Source: Portulaca oleracea
Lineage: Eukaryota; Streptophyta; Magnoliopsida; Caryophyllales; Portulacaceae
Direction: 5' to 3'
Assembly: GCA_029582165.1 (NCBI GenBank)
Contig: CM055888.1
Location: 15,213,001-15,277,000, forward strand
DNA: 64,000 nt
In this document: in pieces, positions 10,101-21,299 of the stretch
How the letters are laid out: every line of letters starts with the position of its first letter
Numbering within the stretch: the first letter of the stretch is position 1
The notes under the pieces: generated by a model
Seen by the model: only the letters and a program-made list of their open reading frames with translations
What the model was told of the DNA's origin: nothing
Database searches by the model: none
Translations under genes and position numbers: made by a program

Positions 10101-11877
10101 CTTCTTGAGTTGCGTAAGGAGAGGATCTTCAGGAGGGATATGATTATCATCGGTAACCATTGGCATAGGATTAGAAATAGCCACTGGGGTGGTGGTGTTC
10201 CTGTTGTTATGGCAGCCTGATCGAGTGAGAAATGCTACATCATCTGATGTTGGTTCATCCGTCTCCATCCATTCCATTTTGGAGTATTCATGTTGATCAT
10301 CTTCATCACTGTCCCAAATGCCATGAATGGATATGTCTTCATGAAAGCCAAATACCTCGGGGATAGGTTGACCTGCCTCAACAATCAACGTGGAAGGATC
10401 AAAGCTACAAACTCCATGAAAGATAGCATTTGTATGCTCGGGCATCGGGTTGCTTTGATTGTTAGGTATCATGTCCTCGGCAACGATGATAGCGATAGAC
10501 TTGATTTGCATCCCAATTTTTCCCTTTTATCGATGGTTCTTCTCTTGGCAATGGTAGGACCAAAAAACCTTTCTTGATCAACCGATCAAGAGCTTGTGAG
10601 TAAGAGACATCTAGTGGTGTGTAAGTCTCATATTTTGGTACGATAGGCCCTTTGCGCTGAATAGAGTTAGTTTCCATAACTTTAGGAGGGTGGCTAGGCG
10701 CACTAGTGGCCCTCCTGTTGGAACTAGACCCCTTCCATCCAGGCGAAGTAGTCTTATCATTATGCATCGCCTCTAGTTGGACACAGATGTCCTTCAAGTA
10801 GTCGAAGTCTTTGATGACGTGGTATCCCAAGTGCTTGGAAAAGCTGCCTTTTAGCCCTTGCTTGAAAGTAGATAACTGTAGACGGAGAGGAATTGCCTCA
10901 TTGATGTGAGACAGTTTGGTATGCCATTGCTCAAAGTAATCCAAGAAGGATTCGTCGTCTCGTTGCTTCATGGTGGTTAAGTCGTCCACCGTAGCTTGCT
11001 TCCTCTGGATGTGACTGTAGTGATTGATGAAGGCTTTGAATAGTTCATTCCAATCGGCCTTCGTTTGGGGTGGTAAAGCGTGATACTACACTTATCCATC
11101 TAGAGTGGATGGGAAATCAGTAGAGTATAAACCAACATCAATCCGGTTTAATGGTGCTATTCTCATGAACTCTTCAATGTGATGAATTGGGTTCTCAAAA
11201 GGTTTGAATCTGATGTTTGGTACTTCTACTTTATAAGCTACTTTCAGAATTGGCTGAACAGGCAATGGCACTTCCAGATATTTGTCAGTAAAGGCTGGCA
11301 CAGTGCTCATTGCTTTGGTAAGGCTCTCTAATTTCTGTTCGAGAACCTTAATAGCAGGGTCCTTTGTGAGCTTAGATGCCTCAGGGGTATTGACCTTCAT
11401 CTTGGATATCCCAATTCCTCTAGAATCTGAGGATGTCTTGATGATTTCAGGCTCGGACTCATATCCCTGCATTTCTTCATCGTCTTCTTGAACATTCAGC
11501 CCTAGTTTGGTATTGATCTTAGTGATGGCTTGCAGCATACCATCCATCACTTGTGGGTGTTCATTCAGTCTTTTGCCTATCTTCTGCTCTTGTTCTAAGG
11601 TGTTGACAAATACTAGACCTTGCATTTTGGTGTAGAGGTCATCCAAATGCTTCGTGATGTTGGCTTCGGTGCTCTGGAGCGTGATCTCTTTGAATTGCTC
11701 CCCAGATATGATGCAGTCACTGGTTACGGATGGATCGTAGCAAGGGTTCGGAACCAAACGACCTGTTCGTGGATCTCGAATGCGGGCTCGGAGTCGATCA
11801 CCAATGATGCCTGCATGGAAATTCAAAGTTAAGACACTCGACAACATACTCCAACACGTTCTACCCGATGCATGCAT
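10101..11877 (-). pseudogene. Gag of element A
   Basis: Structural protein for the virus-like particle. Visible: ITKHLDDLYTKMQGLVF coiled region, VPNIRFKPFENPIHHIEEF (start of the retrotransposon gag domain), KQRDDESFLDYFEQWHTKL, and a CCHC-like end YHRCRGHDT. Two in-frame stops sit near 11090 (after PSTLDG), and the frame is restored toward 10989. The N-terminal Met matching B (ATG at 38446) reads ATA here. Confidence 0.8.
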
Positions 11878-13149
11878 GACCTAGATGACCTATATGATCC
11901 TAACCAACTCGACACATATATATGCTGACACAGAGGACTCACCCACTTTTGGGAGTGCATGGCCTAACTCTATATGGACCTAAAAACAGAACACTATAAA
12001 GGGCTGAATAAAGTCAATATAGCGAACGGGTCATAAGTTAACAGGCTTTAGTCAGTGTTTCTCAGTTCGGATAGGCCTAATCCACAGGCCGACCGTTTTA
12101 AGGAGAATCCGTAACTTGGCCCAATGACTTAGACAACTCAAACTATATTGGCTATTATGCGGACTAGAATAATGTTCAACAAGACCCACTTTTTTTTTTA
12201 ACCCTTTTCCTTTTTATGCTCTTTTCTTTTTTTACTCGGGGAGAATGGATATTGTAAAGGATTGAGAATAAAGCCAACAATAAGCGAGCATAATTAATTT
12301 ATGGGCTTAATTGACAAATCCAATATGGTTGGGCCTAATCAACGGGTCGGACATAAATGTGACAGATTTATTAATTAAATCGATAAATTAATTTACTCAA
12401 GCCTCGTGACTATTACGCAATCTAAAACACTATCCATTAACTTTTTTGGACTTTTAATTAATTTTTTTGGACCTTTGTTTAGAGAATTTCATAAAGGGCC
12501 ATATAATATCATCAAAAGTGAGTCAATTTTTATTTATTAATTAAGATAATTAACTTTCCAACATAAATGGTCTCTTCCACTTGGGCTAACTATAATGCCT
12601 TTGAGTGAATTATATTAATTAATAAATAATCATTTTCTCAACCAAATGAATTTTATATCGACTAGAACAAAACCTCAAATCTAGGGTCGACTCTTTATAA
12701 AAAGAAAAGGGGAGGGATACACATAGCACATAACATACACATGAAAGGGTATCCTAAACCAAGACTAAATTCATGGACTTTTATGGTTGGGTATATAGCC
12801 TACCGCATGCCTTCGCCCCGGTTCTTCATACCATAAGGTAATTAAGCACTTGGGGTATTTCTCAAAGAACTTCAAAGAAGCTCTTGGAGTGTGACACAGG
12901 GAGAGGAGCGACCAAATGCTTAGAGATGTAGAGTTCATCCCCATAGTAGTGGCCTCCCGCTCTCAAGGGAAATCCTAAGTAACTTAAACCGTCGCCTTTG
13001 TGCTAATGTGTCAAAAGACCCGATTAGTGGCCCGGTATGCAAGGGATGCCTAAAAGAATAATAAAATCGCGAAATAAATTAACTTCTCCCTTTTACTCTT
13101 TCAAATCAATTTGATTTTTTCAAGTTTTACCCTCTTTTTAAAGTTTAAG
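11878..13149 (-). other. Leader (5' untranslated region) of element A
   Basis: No ORF of note. It aligns in reverse complement with the B leader (29271-29488 plus 37195-38397). Contains a poly-purine stretch near 12192-12235 and AT-rich direct words. I see no member of the palindrome family in it. Confidence 0.65.
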
Positions 13150-13167
13150 TCCCCAGTGGAGTCGCCA
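13150..13167 (-). other. Primer binding site of element A (tRNA-Arg type)
   Basis: Minus strand reads TGGCGACTCCACTGGGGA, three bases inside the LTR end. It complements the 3' end of plant tRNA-Arg (CCCCAGCGGAGTCGCCA by memory) with one mismatch. Confidence 0.8.
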
Positions 13168-13434
13168 ATCTGTAGGACCCGGGAAAAAGATGGAACCCTT
13201 TTTCCGTGTGATGCGCTACTTAAATGATCGGGAGCCGACTAAGGTTTCTTAATCTTTAAATAAGGATATTTTTATTTTCGAAATTCGTTTTCGGGGTGAT
13301 GAAACTTTATTTATTTACAAACCCGTTTTTTTATTTAAATTATCCGTAATTACACAAAATAATTTAACAATAATTTAATCCCGACACAATCACTAATTTG
13401 AAGCCCAAAAAGGCGCGGACGGGCCACCAGAAAA

Positions 13435-13543
13435 TGCTAAAACCCGCCTGGCTTTTAGCAGACTCTGGGCTGGGCCGTCTGCATCCCTGGCCAGAAGAAA
13501 ATGGGTTGAAATTAATAAAATCCGCCTAAGTTTTATTAATTTC
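13435..13543. repeat. Two A-type palindromes in U5 of the A LTR
   Basis: 13435-13460: arms TGCTAAAACCC and GGCTTTTAGCA (one mismatch), centre GCCT. 13508-13543: perfect 13-bp arms GAAATTAATAAAA and TTTTATTAATTTC around TCCGCCTAAG. Their B counterparts are 28961-28980 and 28876-28909. Confidence 0.85.
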
Positions 13544-14266
13544 TCGGGTCCAATCTTAAATTAGTGAAAGGGAATGAACTAAATTATTTATTTAAATTCT
13601 TTTATGCACAAACGAATATTTTAAATAGTTAAACAAATTTAAAAAATGTAAAAAGAGTCGCCAGCCGATTTAAGGAAATCGGCAAAAGCATAAAATAATA
13701 AAAGAAAGACTCCGGTCTACGGACCTGATTTCTAGATTCGGGGGTAAGGTTACGAATTCGAGAGTTTTAAGAACTCTCGAATCCGCCTATTATAAAACAG
13801 ACTCTACTAAAATCAACATTGAAAAGAAAGAGAGCAGGGAGAAGTTTGATTAATTTCACGGAATTATTATTCGAATCATGTAATATAAAAACAATGCGGT
13901 TTTCATTTTACAAAATATGTACAAGCACGGAATTAAAGAAAGAATTACATGATGAATTATAACAAAATGAATAATGAAATCAAACCTCGCATAAGGTGGT
14001 AGAAGTGATGAACTTGATCCCTTGAGTTGCCCCCCTCTTGACTTGAAGCTTTGATGAAGGAATGTGAGTGGCTAGAAAAGAGTAGTATATGGATGTTTGT
14101 ATGGTGGTGATGAATATGATTATGAGAGGATTAGAGGTGGATGTGGATGATATGATTTTGAGAGAATGGAGGTATAATATAATGGATTGAGAGTAGTAGA
14201 ATGGGAGTATGATGATCGTGATTTTTATGAGAGTTGTTGATGAAATGAAGATGGAATGGAGGGGGG

Positions 14267-14274
14267 TATTTATA
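14267..14274 (-). promoter_or_regulatory. TATA box of the A LTR
   Basis: Minus strand CCTATAAATACCCC, identical in context to the B LTRs (28156-28163). It marks the U3/R boundary region. Confidence 0.75.
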
Positions 14275-14340
14275 GGTGAGGGATGAAGATTTTGGAGGGA
14301 AGCCATGGGGGACATACCCCACAAATCAAGTCATCAAAGA

Positions 14341-14616
14341 CTATAACATAGGCGGGTTATAGGAAGTCAAGGGCAAAAGTCAACCACGTGGGGCAAATAT
14401 CAAGGGATCACGCATGCATGCAGATTTTGGCGCTAAAATGCTTAAAACCCAGGCGGGTTATATGAATTATTGGCGCACGGATCAATGACATGGCGAGAAC
14501 GACGTCGTGCTGAGCTCCGCTTAAAACCCAAGCGGGTTTTGAGCCTTCTGGGCCGGGCGCATCGCTGGGCAGTTCACGGCTTATTCATTAAAAGTTAAAA
14601 CCCCTCTGGGTTTAAC
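14341..14616. repeat. Four A-type palindromes in U3 of the A LTR
   Basis: 14341-14362 (CTATAAC/GTTATAG), 14446-14459 (AACCC-AGGC-GGGTT), 14519-14544 (11-bp arms with one mismatch around AAGC) and 14594-14616 (GTTAAA-CCC-CTCT-GGG-TTTAAC with one bulged A). Centre spacings are about 99, 81 and 74 bp. The nearest lies about 77 bp upstream of the TATA box. Confidence 0.85.
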
Positions 14617-14739
14617 AATTAAACGCGGCCTGTTTTATTTTTCTTGCACTCGGGCTGTTGCTCTTTTGGGCCCAATGACTTGGCCCATACTTTTTGATGA
14701 GTCGGGATTATACCGGTACAAATTCTGGTGTCTACACAT

Positions 14740-14960
14740 ACCAATGCACTTCTTATACCTCAAGCTCATAATTTTTCCCCTTCATATTAGGAACTCTATA
14801 AAAGCCTAGACACACCCCACACTTTAAGATAATTCAAGTTAGGTCGTCTACCTTTCCATATAGTGATATTTGCCTCTTTTTTGATGGAATTCTATTATGG
14901 ATATGACATGCTATAAGTAGAGCCTCTCCCCACAAATTTAATGACAATTTAGAATCTAGG
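14740..14960 (-). pseudogene. Copia integrase relic
   Basis: Minus-strand translation gives NLWGEALLIACHIHNRIPSK, then KRQISLYGK and KCGVCLGFYRVPNMKGK with scattered stops. This matches the copia integrase block (W-EA-L-A-LNR-P, PYE-W, K-W-GC-A-V-VP). It is the sequence into which element A inserted. Confidence 0.75.
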
Positions 14961-15292
14961 AACTAATGTAGGAGCCTCTCCCACTTATCTAATTAATAAT
15001 ATTAATAAATTTGACCTGTATATTACGAGTAATATTATAACCGGAAACAATCTTAATAATAATTATAGCTGCATCATATAATAACTTGAACACAAGAATG
15101 AACTCCCCAGGAGCTTGTGTAAGTTGGCTAAGATCACGATAAGCTTTAATGGAAGGCCAAATAAAATCATAGTGGAGTTAATTCAATTTGAGGTTGCAGC
15201 GGAATAGTCTCACTAGAAGCCAATAATTGCAAGCAAACCATGACATTAAGGCAAATAGAGTCACAATGGCATGACATGCTTAACATCTACTA
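14961..15292. other. Unassigned AT-rich sequence
   Basis: No ORF or repeat I can name. It may be further decayed copia sequence. Confidence 0.3.
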
Positions 15293-15300
15293 CTTGAAGC

Positions 15301-15472
15301 TAGGGACGGCAACAAGTCTTAGACCCTGCCCAGATCCGCGGACCCGGATCCATTTTTAAGGATATGGGTCCGTAATTTTAGACCTAGAGGATATGGGTAC
15401 AATGGCCAAAAACGGATATGGATCTGGGTCCAAGGGCAGGACCCAGATCCGCTATGTTATATATATATATAT

Positions 15473-15533
<61 letters not shown>

Positions 15534-15929
15534 TAAAAAGAAGTCCTTGAAGTTGGTTGATATGGATGGATTTGGTTTTCCCATCTAAGTTATTATTTGT
15601 TTTTGTACCATAAATTTGTGTTTGTTATGTTGTAATTTGGGATTGTATGAGTACTTTGGATTATTTTGAGACTGTAAGTTTGACATTTGTAGATTTTCAG
15701 CAAAAAATATGCGGCTCTGCCAATTAATATGCGGTAAAAGTTCAATTTAAATGCCGGTAACAAAGGATATGGGTAAGGATATGAGTCCAGTCAAAAATAT
15801 GGGCAAGGATATGAGTCCTTCCAAAAAATATCCAAAGGATATGGGTAAGGATATGAGTCCAGTTAAAATTATGGGTAAGGATATGGATCCAGGTAGACCC
15901 TATCCAGATCCTGCCCGTTGCCATCCCTA
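15301..15929. mobile_element. hAT-type non-autonomous element (TAGGGRYGGCAA ends)
   Basis: Left end TAGGGACGGCAAC and right end GTTGCCATCCCTA are inverted repeats that extend through GACCCTGCCCAGATCC-like words. The flanks are CTTGAAGC (15293-15300) and CTTAAAAC (15930-15937), an 8-bp target duplication with 6 of 8 bases alike. Inside are many copies of GGATATGGGTAAGGATATG and an AT microsatellite. No transposase. Confidence 0.72.
15455..15529. repeat. AT microsatellite
   Basis: A run of AT dinucleotides with a short GATACATAC interruption, inside the hAT-type element. Confidence 0.95.
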
Positions 15930-15937
15930 CTTAAAAC

Positions 15938-16249
15938 TTTGAAAGGATAGTCGAAGCCACGTCACCCATGTTTGATGACATTGAGGCAAGGTTTAGGGGT
16001 CCTAATAAAAGGAATGGAAAGAGTACTTATCTTATTTGGTTGCAGTGTAGCTTCATTCGTAAGGAATTTGTGACTGTCACGAAGTTGCTTAAAAAGAAAT
16101 GACGATGAGAGAAAATGATCAATTCAAATAATTAATTATGATTTGGCAATTTTAGGTGGCTATGCTGTGATGATTTCTCACCGCTATCATGCTGTTGTTA
16201 TTTGATATTTGTGCAATACTGTTACAAACTCTTCATCCTATTCAGACTT

Positions 16250-16251
<2 letters not shown>
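15938..16251. other. Unassigned sequence
   Basis: I see no gene or recognisable element. Confidence 0.3.

Positions 16252-16316
<65 letters not shown>
16252..16316. repeat. AAT microsatellite
   Basis: About 22 uninterrupted AAT units. Confidence 0.97.
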
Positions 16317-16320
<4 letters not shown>

Positions 16321-16399
16321 AAGAAAATCAAGGTTGATCAACGTCTCTTGAACTAAGGTTTATTACTTTAAAATAAATGGCTTATAATAATAAAATACT

Positions 16400-17361
16400 C
16401 CGTAATAAAAAGTGTTTAGACTTAAATTTTAATTATGGTTCTCCCTTGATTAAATTGGATTTAGTTTACAATTTTCTTCAATGTGATTCCAATAAAACTA
16501 TAATAAGGGAAAGATGTTAATTTTGGAAATTAACTTACCAATAAATTATTTGGACATAAAATCGATTATTTGTAGAGTTTTTGAAACTTTACAAATAATA
16601 TTTAGGATGATATGGTATCTTTTAAATTCGAGATAAATTTGCTTGATTTTTGAAATTGAGTAAATTTATATGTGTCTAGCCCTTGAAATTTAAAATTCCA
16701 AGTGTTTACGAGGGTGTTCTCTAACCTAAAATAGTTTTAGGATTTTGAGATAAACTTGATTAAATTTGAAATTTTGTTGAGTTATGTGTGATTTGACATG
16801 CTATGTGATTAAGAGTCACTAAATCAATCCAAAAGGGGTTTTGGTTCACTTTCTGATTTTGATGTTTATGTTTTGCAATCAATATGCTTTTGTAATGGTT
16901 ATTAAAGCATGTATAATATATATGTGATATATTTCTTTGCAATGCAATCAAAATTTATTGAATCGCATGCTCTCTTAGTATGGTCGTAGTTAGTTGGTTT
17001 CACCGGCCTACGAACCGGTTTGGGTAAAATACGGCCTGCATGCCGTCGGTTTTGAATATGTTTAATTTAATTTGATTAAATTTATATTGAAAATTGTTGT
17101 AACATCATGAGATGAGGCCCATTTGTAATTCTTATGATATGGAGATGTCAAGTCGAGTGGGAGCTCAACCTCAACAAGGATAACGATACAAGTGGGAGCC
17201 TTAACCATCGAGTTGCGAAATTCAAGAAGATGTTCCTGAAGGCATTCAAGAAGGAGTTCTTAAAGGCGATCAATAAGGTGTTCTTCAAGGTGATCAAGAA
17301 GAAGTTTTTGAAGATTAGCTAAACTTAGTTAAATAATTTAAGTAAATCTAGGTGACCATAG
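16400..17361 (+). mobile_element. Relic G: leader of an older copia copy of the D family (left part)
   Basis: Plus-strand sequence aligns with the reverse complement of the D leader (about 23750-24680). Shared words: GTGTCTAGCC, CCTAAAAT-TTTTAGG, GCATGC, TACGGC-TGC-TGCCGTCG, AGTCGAGTGGGAGCTCAA and CAAGAAGGAGTTCTT. It continues after element D at 55918. So D landed in a relative of itself, in the opposite orientation. Confidence 0.75.
17357..17361. repeat. Target-site duplication of element D, left copy
   Basis: CATAG, repeated exactly at 55918-55922 on the other side of element D. Confidence 0.85.
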
Positions 17362-18352
17362 AGATGGGTTAGGATGGTCTAGATCTATCTAGGCCACAAG
17401 AAGAGGTGGGCCCGATCTAATCGGAACCACCCCGATTAGGAGCAGAAAGGAATCCTAACTATTAGGATTCCCACCTAATCTAAACTAAACTAACCCAAAA
17501 CAATAAATAACAAAATTGAAATAGTAGGGGCTTAGTATTACCTTAGGTCTCTTAAATAGAAACGCCTCGGTCGGCCTTGTACTCTTGAACGCGTAGGCTC
17601 CAAAAGGATTCCGAGTAGAAGATTCCAAAAAACGAATCCTCCACAAAAGGTCCACGCAACATCTTTTGACACGGCTGCTAGACCGATTCAACCCCGGTCA
17701 AACCGAATCAAAAGTATATGTTTGACTATATCTAATACAGTCTATCCTTCCTTCCTTAGGGCGGTTTCCCCGGAATCACCTAAGACTCCTAAAACCGAGA
17801 ATTTCCAAATGAAAGCTTTTTCCGGTATCCCTTAAATCTCAAATATAGAGATGAGTCTTTATAAATAGGCACTTGGGATGGATAGACAAATTTTCCATCC
17901 AAAAGGGGACCCCTTTATATTGGGGAGTGGGAGGGGAAATGAAGGTTTCATTTCCGATGTGGGACGCGCCTTCTGGGCGTCACCACGGACTGTGGTACCC
18001 CATCACGGACCGTAGTGAGGTGCAGTCCCGAATCCGCAACCCAGGAAGGCACCATGGATCGTGGCAAGGCACCACTGACCATGGTGGCCCTTGCCACCCT
18101 CCGTTGTGTTCCCTCTTTACCCCCTAGGGGTTTTTCGGCCTCCCCGGTTCAATACCTTATTGAGCCGACCTTCTTTCTAATATACTCTTGCCCTAGGGTA
18201 CTGGCTTCCGTGATACTGTGGGACCAACTAGCACGGTTGTGAGTGAACTGTTCAATCACCGGTTAAGAGAACTTCTAGCAAATACATCAACCACCGTGCC
18301 ACATTGGCTTGAGTACTCAGTTATATTTGAACTTTGTGGGGGCACTCCAACA
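17362..18352 (-). repeat. 3' LTR of element D (991 bp)
   Basis: Plus strand runs from (T)GATGGGTTAGG (first base mutated to A) to CACTCCAACA. It matches 54955-55917 over its length. A TTTATAAATA-type TATA region is near 17860, and a palindrome array lies upstream of it on the element strand. Confidence 0.87.
17980..18110. repeat. Palindrome array in U3 of the D LTR
   Basis: Imperfect copies of ACCACGGACCGTGGT: 17982-17996 (ACCAC/GTGGT), 18002-18016, about 18049-18062 and about 18070-18086. The 5' LTR has matching copies near 55563-55650. Confidence 0.75.
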
Positions 18353-18366
18353 ATCTCCCACTTGTC
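18353..18366 (-). other. Polypurine tract of element D
   Basis: Minus strand GGACAAGTGGGAGAT directly before the 3' LTR start TGTTGGAGTG. Confidence 0.7.
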
Positions 18367-19227
18367 CCACAAGTGTTCAAAATACAAAATTCCCTTGTCA
18401 CTTTAATGTCTCGAATTCGGATAAGATAAGCCTAAGTTACCCTTATTTAGCCCGAAAGATTCTTGATCTCCGAGTCAAACTGTCAAAAAACGGGAGATCA
18501 ACTGTTGATTCTCCCAAACCCGGTCGAGCATTTTCAATCTGATCTCATCGAGTGGCCTGTAAGACATATTCCTTTCAAAAGAAGGTGGACAATACCATCT
18601 TGTTCAACTACAAGTTACTGCAAGACCAAAAATGACCTAGACATTGACCACATTACCTCCCGTTATAAGAAGTTTCGGTCACACTCCAAAATCAATGAAT
18701 CTGACATGAAATGTAAAGAACTCATGTTTGAGGAATTTCTTTGAGTTGGTGAGAATTCTTATGGAAAGTACAATGCCTTGAGGAATATCTCACCATGGGT
18801 CAGTTAAGTAAATGTTCTTTAATGTTTTACCCATGTGATTGACTTTTGACATCCAATGTCCTTATAATCATGGAACTCGATCATCACATCAATCCCACAC
18901 GCTAATTGCTTGCAATCATCATTGTCCCAACATGATGATCCAATTAGGAACTCAGTCGACGTTCGACCAGGTTCAGCCATTTCCAAATTCACCAAATGGG
19001 GTTTCACAAGAATAGACATCATCTGATCTTCCCATTTTTGGATGTGCTAACCTTTTGGACGCTCCTTTCCATACTAACCCAAGATTAAAAACAGAACAAA
19101 GATGACTTTGATTTGATGAATAATTATCGTTTACAACTCAAGAACAGTATAAATACATAAGAAGTAAAAGGGGCGTATTCTCTAATGCGAATACAACTTA
19201 TTCACTATTCAAAACAAGAAAATTAAA
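18367..19227 (-). other. 3' untranslated region of element D
   Basis: Between the end of RNase H and the PPT. No coding signal found. Confidence 0.6.
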
Positions 19228-19641
19228 CTACAAGCATCCTTTGATGAGCTTGATACCTACCACCCAAGCATGACCTTCATGCTTAGCTTGAGATAGGGGT
19301 TTTGTGAGCGGATCAGCGACGTTCGCATACGTGTGAACCTTGCATACCCTTACATCACCATCATCTAGGAAAGACCGTATGAGGTGATATTTTGGGGACA
19401 CGTGCATGCCCTTGTCGTGTGCCCTAGGTTCCTTAGATTGACCGATGACCCCAGTATTATCGCAATAGAGGTTCACGCCTTCTGCTATGCTAGGCGCCAT
19501 TCCAAGTAGAGTGATGAACTTCTTCATCCACACGACCTCCTTTGCGGCTTCGGAAGCGACAATGTATTCAGCCTCGGTTATAGAATCCGCAACAGTGTCT
19601 TGCTTAGAACTCTTCCAGCTCACTGCCCCTTCATTTAACAA
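19228..19641 (-). pseudogene. Copia RNase H of element D
   Basis: VSWKSSKQDTVADSITEAEY (Glu of the RNase H site), YCDNTGVIGQSK (Asp), then PLTKPLSQAKHEGHAWVVG. This is the C-terminal end of the copia polyprotein. The frame is open here but cut off from RT by stops near 19650. Confidence 0.85.
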
Positions 19642-19763
19642 GAAGACATACCCACACTAGCTCTTGTAGTCATCCTTGTCCATCATAAATCTAGCGTCGG
19701 TGTAACCCACTACACATAGCCGTATATCACCTCGGCATACTAAAGACAAATCTTTAGTCCTGT

Positions 19764-20814
19764 TCAAATACTTAAGTATGTTTTGTTTACATGTATCCAG
19801 TGTTTCTCTCTAGGGTTCGATTGAAACCTATTGCACATACTCAAAGCATCAGCTATGTTTGGCCTTGTAGATCTCATGGCATACATAATGGAGCCTACTG
19901 CCGAAGCATAGGGTACATTTTTCATTCCTTGTAAGTCTTCAGTTGTCGAAGGACAATCTGTTTTACTAAGCGATCTGCTATGGTCCATAGGGATGTAACC
20001 CTTCTTGGAGTTTTCCACGCTGAACCTGTTCAACACCTTATCAATCTAAGTTGTTTGATTCAACGCAATCAAACGTTTTAATCTATCTCTATAGATTTTA
20101 ACTCGAAGGATGTACTAGGCCTCACCGAGATCCTTTATTTGGAAATTCCTCCTAAGCCAAGTTTTTCAAGACTCCAACATGGGAATGTCGTTTCCAATAA
20201 GGAGTATGTCATCCACATACAAGACAAGAAAGACAATTTGGCTCCCACTGAGTTTCTTATAAACACAACGCTCTTCCTGGTTCTGAAGAAAACCAAACTT
20301 TTTGATTACCCTGTCAAACCTTTGATTACAACTCCTAGAAGCTGCTTAAGTCCATAAATGGCCTTTCGCAGCTTGCAAACGTTCCCAACTTGCTTGGGAT
20401 CCTCAAAACCTTCTAGTTGCATCATATATATTTCCTCTTCCAGAAAACCATTCAGGAAGGCAGTTTTGACATCCATTTGCATACTCATACTATGCAGTAA
20501 TGGCTTGGAGTATTCTGATGGACTCAAACGCTGCAACTGGAGGAAAAAGTCTCTTCATAGTCAACACCATAAATTTGAGTAAAACTCTTAGCTACCAGTC
20601 GAGCTTTGTAAACACTCGGTTTACCATCCATGTCAGTCTTAACTTTAAAGATCCACTTATTTCTGATGGCTCTTGTGCCTTTAGGCAAGTCCACCAAGTT
20701 CCAAACTTGGTTTTGGTACATGGATTCCATTTCAGATTTCATGGCCTCGAGCCACTTCTTGGTATTTGGGCTTTCCAAATCTTGCTTATAGGTGGTAGGT
20801 TTATCGCTTTCCAA
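19764..20814 (-). pseudogene. Copia reverse transcriptase of element D
   Basis: In order: [64 protein letters not shown], then LYVDDILLIG (the YVDD site, about 20225-20190) and GSIMYAMRSTRPNIADAL. Frame changes and stops near 20530, 20310 and 20040. Confidence 0.87.
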
Positions 20815-21299
20815 AAGTTATACTTGTTTGTCAGTAATGAGATACCCACATCTCTCAAGCTAACGAATTTCTCTACCGGTCCTACAAAGGATCTTTGCCA
20901 CTGGTTCCTTACTTAACTGGCCCTCAACTCTTTCGGTCCTGTCTTTAGGTACCTTAATTGACTAGTCCTTAATGGTTTGAGTCTGATTTCCCTCTTCTTG
21001 AACCTCGTCCGGTTGAATCCCAGTTCCTTGAACTTCATCCTACACTTGCTGACTTTCAGTAGGTGTATGGGTGATAGAAGGGGTATTATAGGTGGGTGAA
21101 GTGGTTTGTGGCTCTTGAACTTCATCAAGTTCAATAAAATCTCTCCCACTCTTTCTCTTAGAGATAAACTCGGTCTATAAGAAGAAAGCATCCCTAGACA
21201 CAAACATTTTGTTCTCTGGATGATTGTAGAAGAAATACCCTCTGGTTTCTTTTGGATAACCCACAAGGAAACATGTTTGGAATCAAGGTGCTAGCTTGT
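20815..21299 (-). pseudogene. IN-RT linker of element D
   Basis: Low-complexity polyprotein linker with several stops. Remnants such as FFYNHPENKMFV and PSITHTPT can be read. No separate gene. Confidence 0.5.

Larger units (their letters stand above)
1..14736 (-). mobile_element. Element A: Tat/Ogre-like Ty3 LTR retrotransposon with two antisense genes (left end outside window)
   Basis: Read on the minus strand, this is a 5' LTR (13171-14736), a tRNA-Arg-type primer site, a leader of about 1.3 kb, then gag, protease, reverse transcriptase, RNase H, a second archaeal-type RNase H and integrase down to 5449. Beyond integrase lie two genes in the opposite orientation (plus strand): DUF7745-type at 3771-5213 and PMD-type at 332-3041. 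The dual RNase H and the tRNA-Arg primer site are traits of the Tat/Ogre group. No second LTR is seen, so the 3' LTR should lie left of position 1. Every coding part carries stops or frameshifts, so the copy is dead. Confidence 0.88.
13171..14736 (-). repeat. 5' LTR of element A (1566 bp)
   Basis: Plus strand starts TGTAGGACCC and ends GTGTCTACA, so on the element strand it runs TGTAGACACC to GGGTCCTACA. The ends, TATA region and U5 stem match the B LTRs. It contains six A-type palindromes: four upstream of the TATA box and two in U5. Confidence 0.88.

Noticed and set aside
15384..15584. Open frame rich in Ile and Tyr
   Set aside because: It is the AT microsatellite read as protein.
17134..17322. 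Small Lys-rich ORF upstream of element D
   Set aside because: It lies in the copia leader relic and corresponds to untranslated sequence in D.
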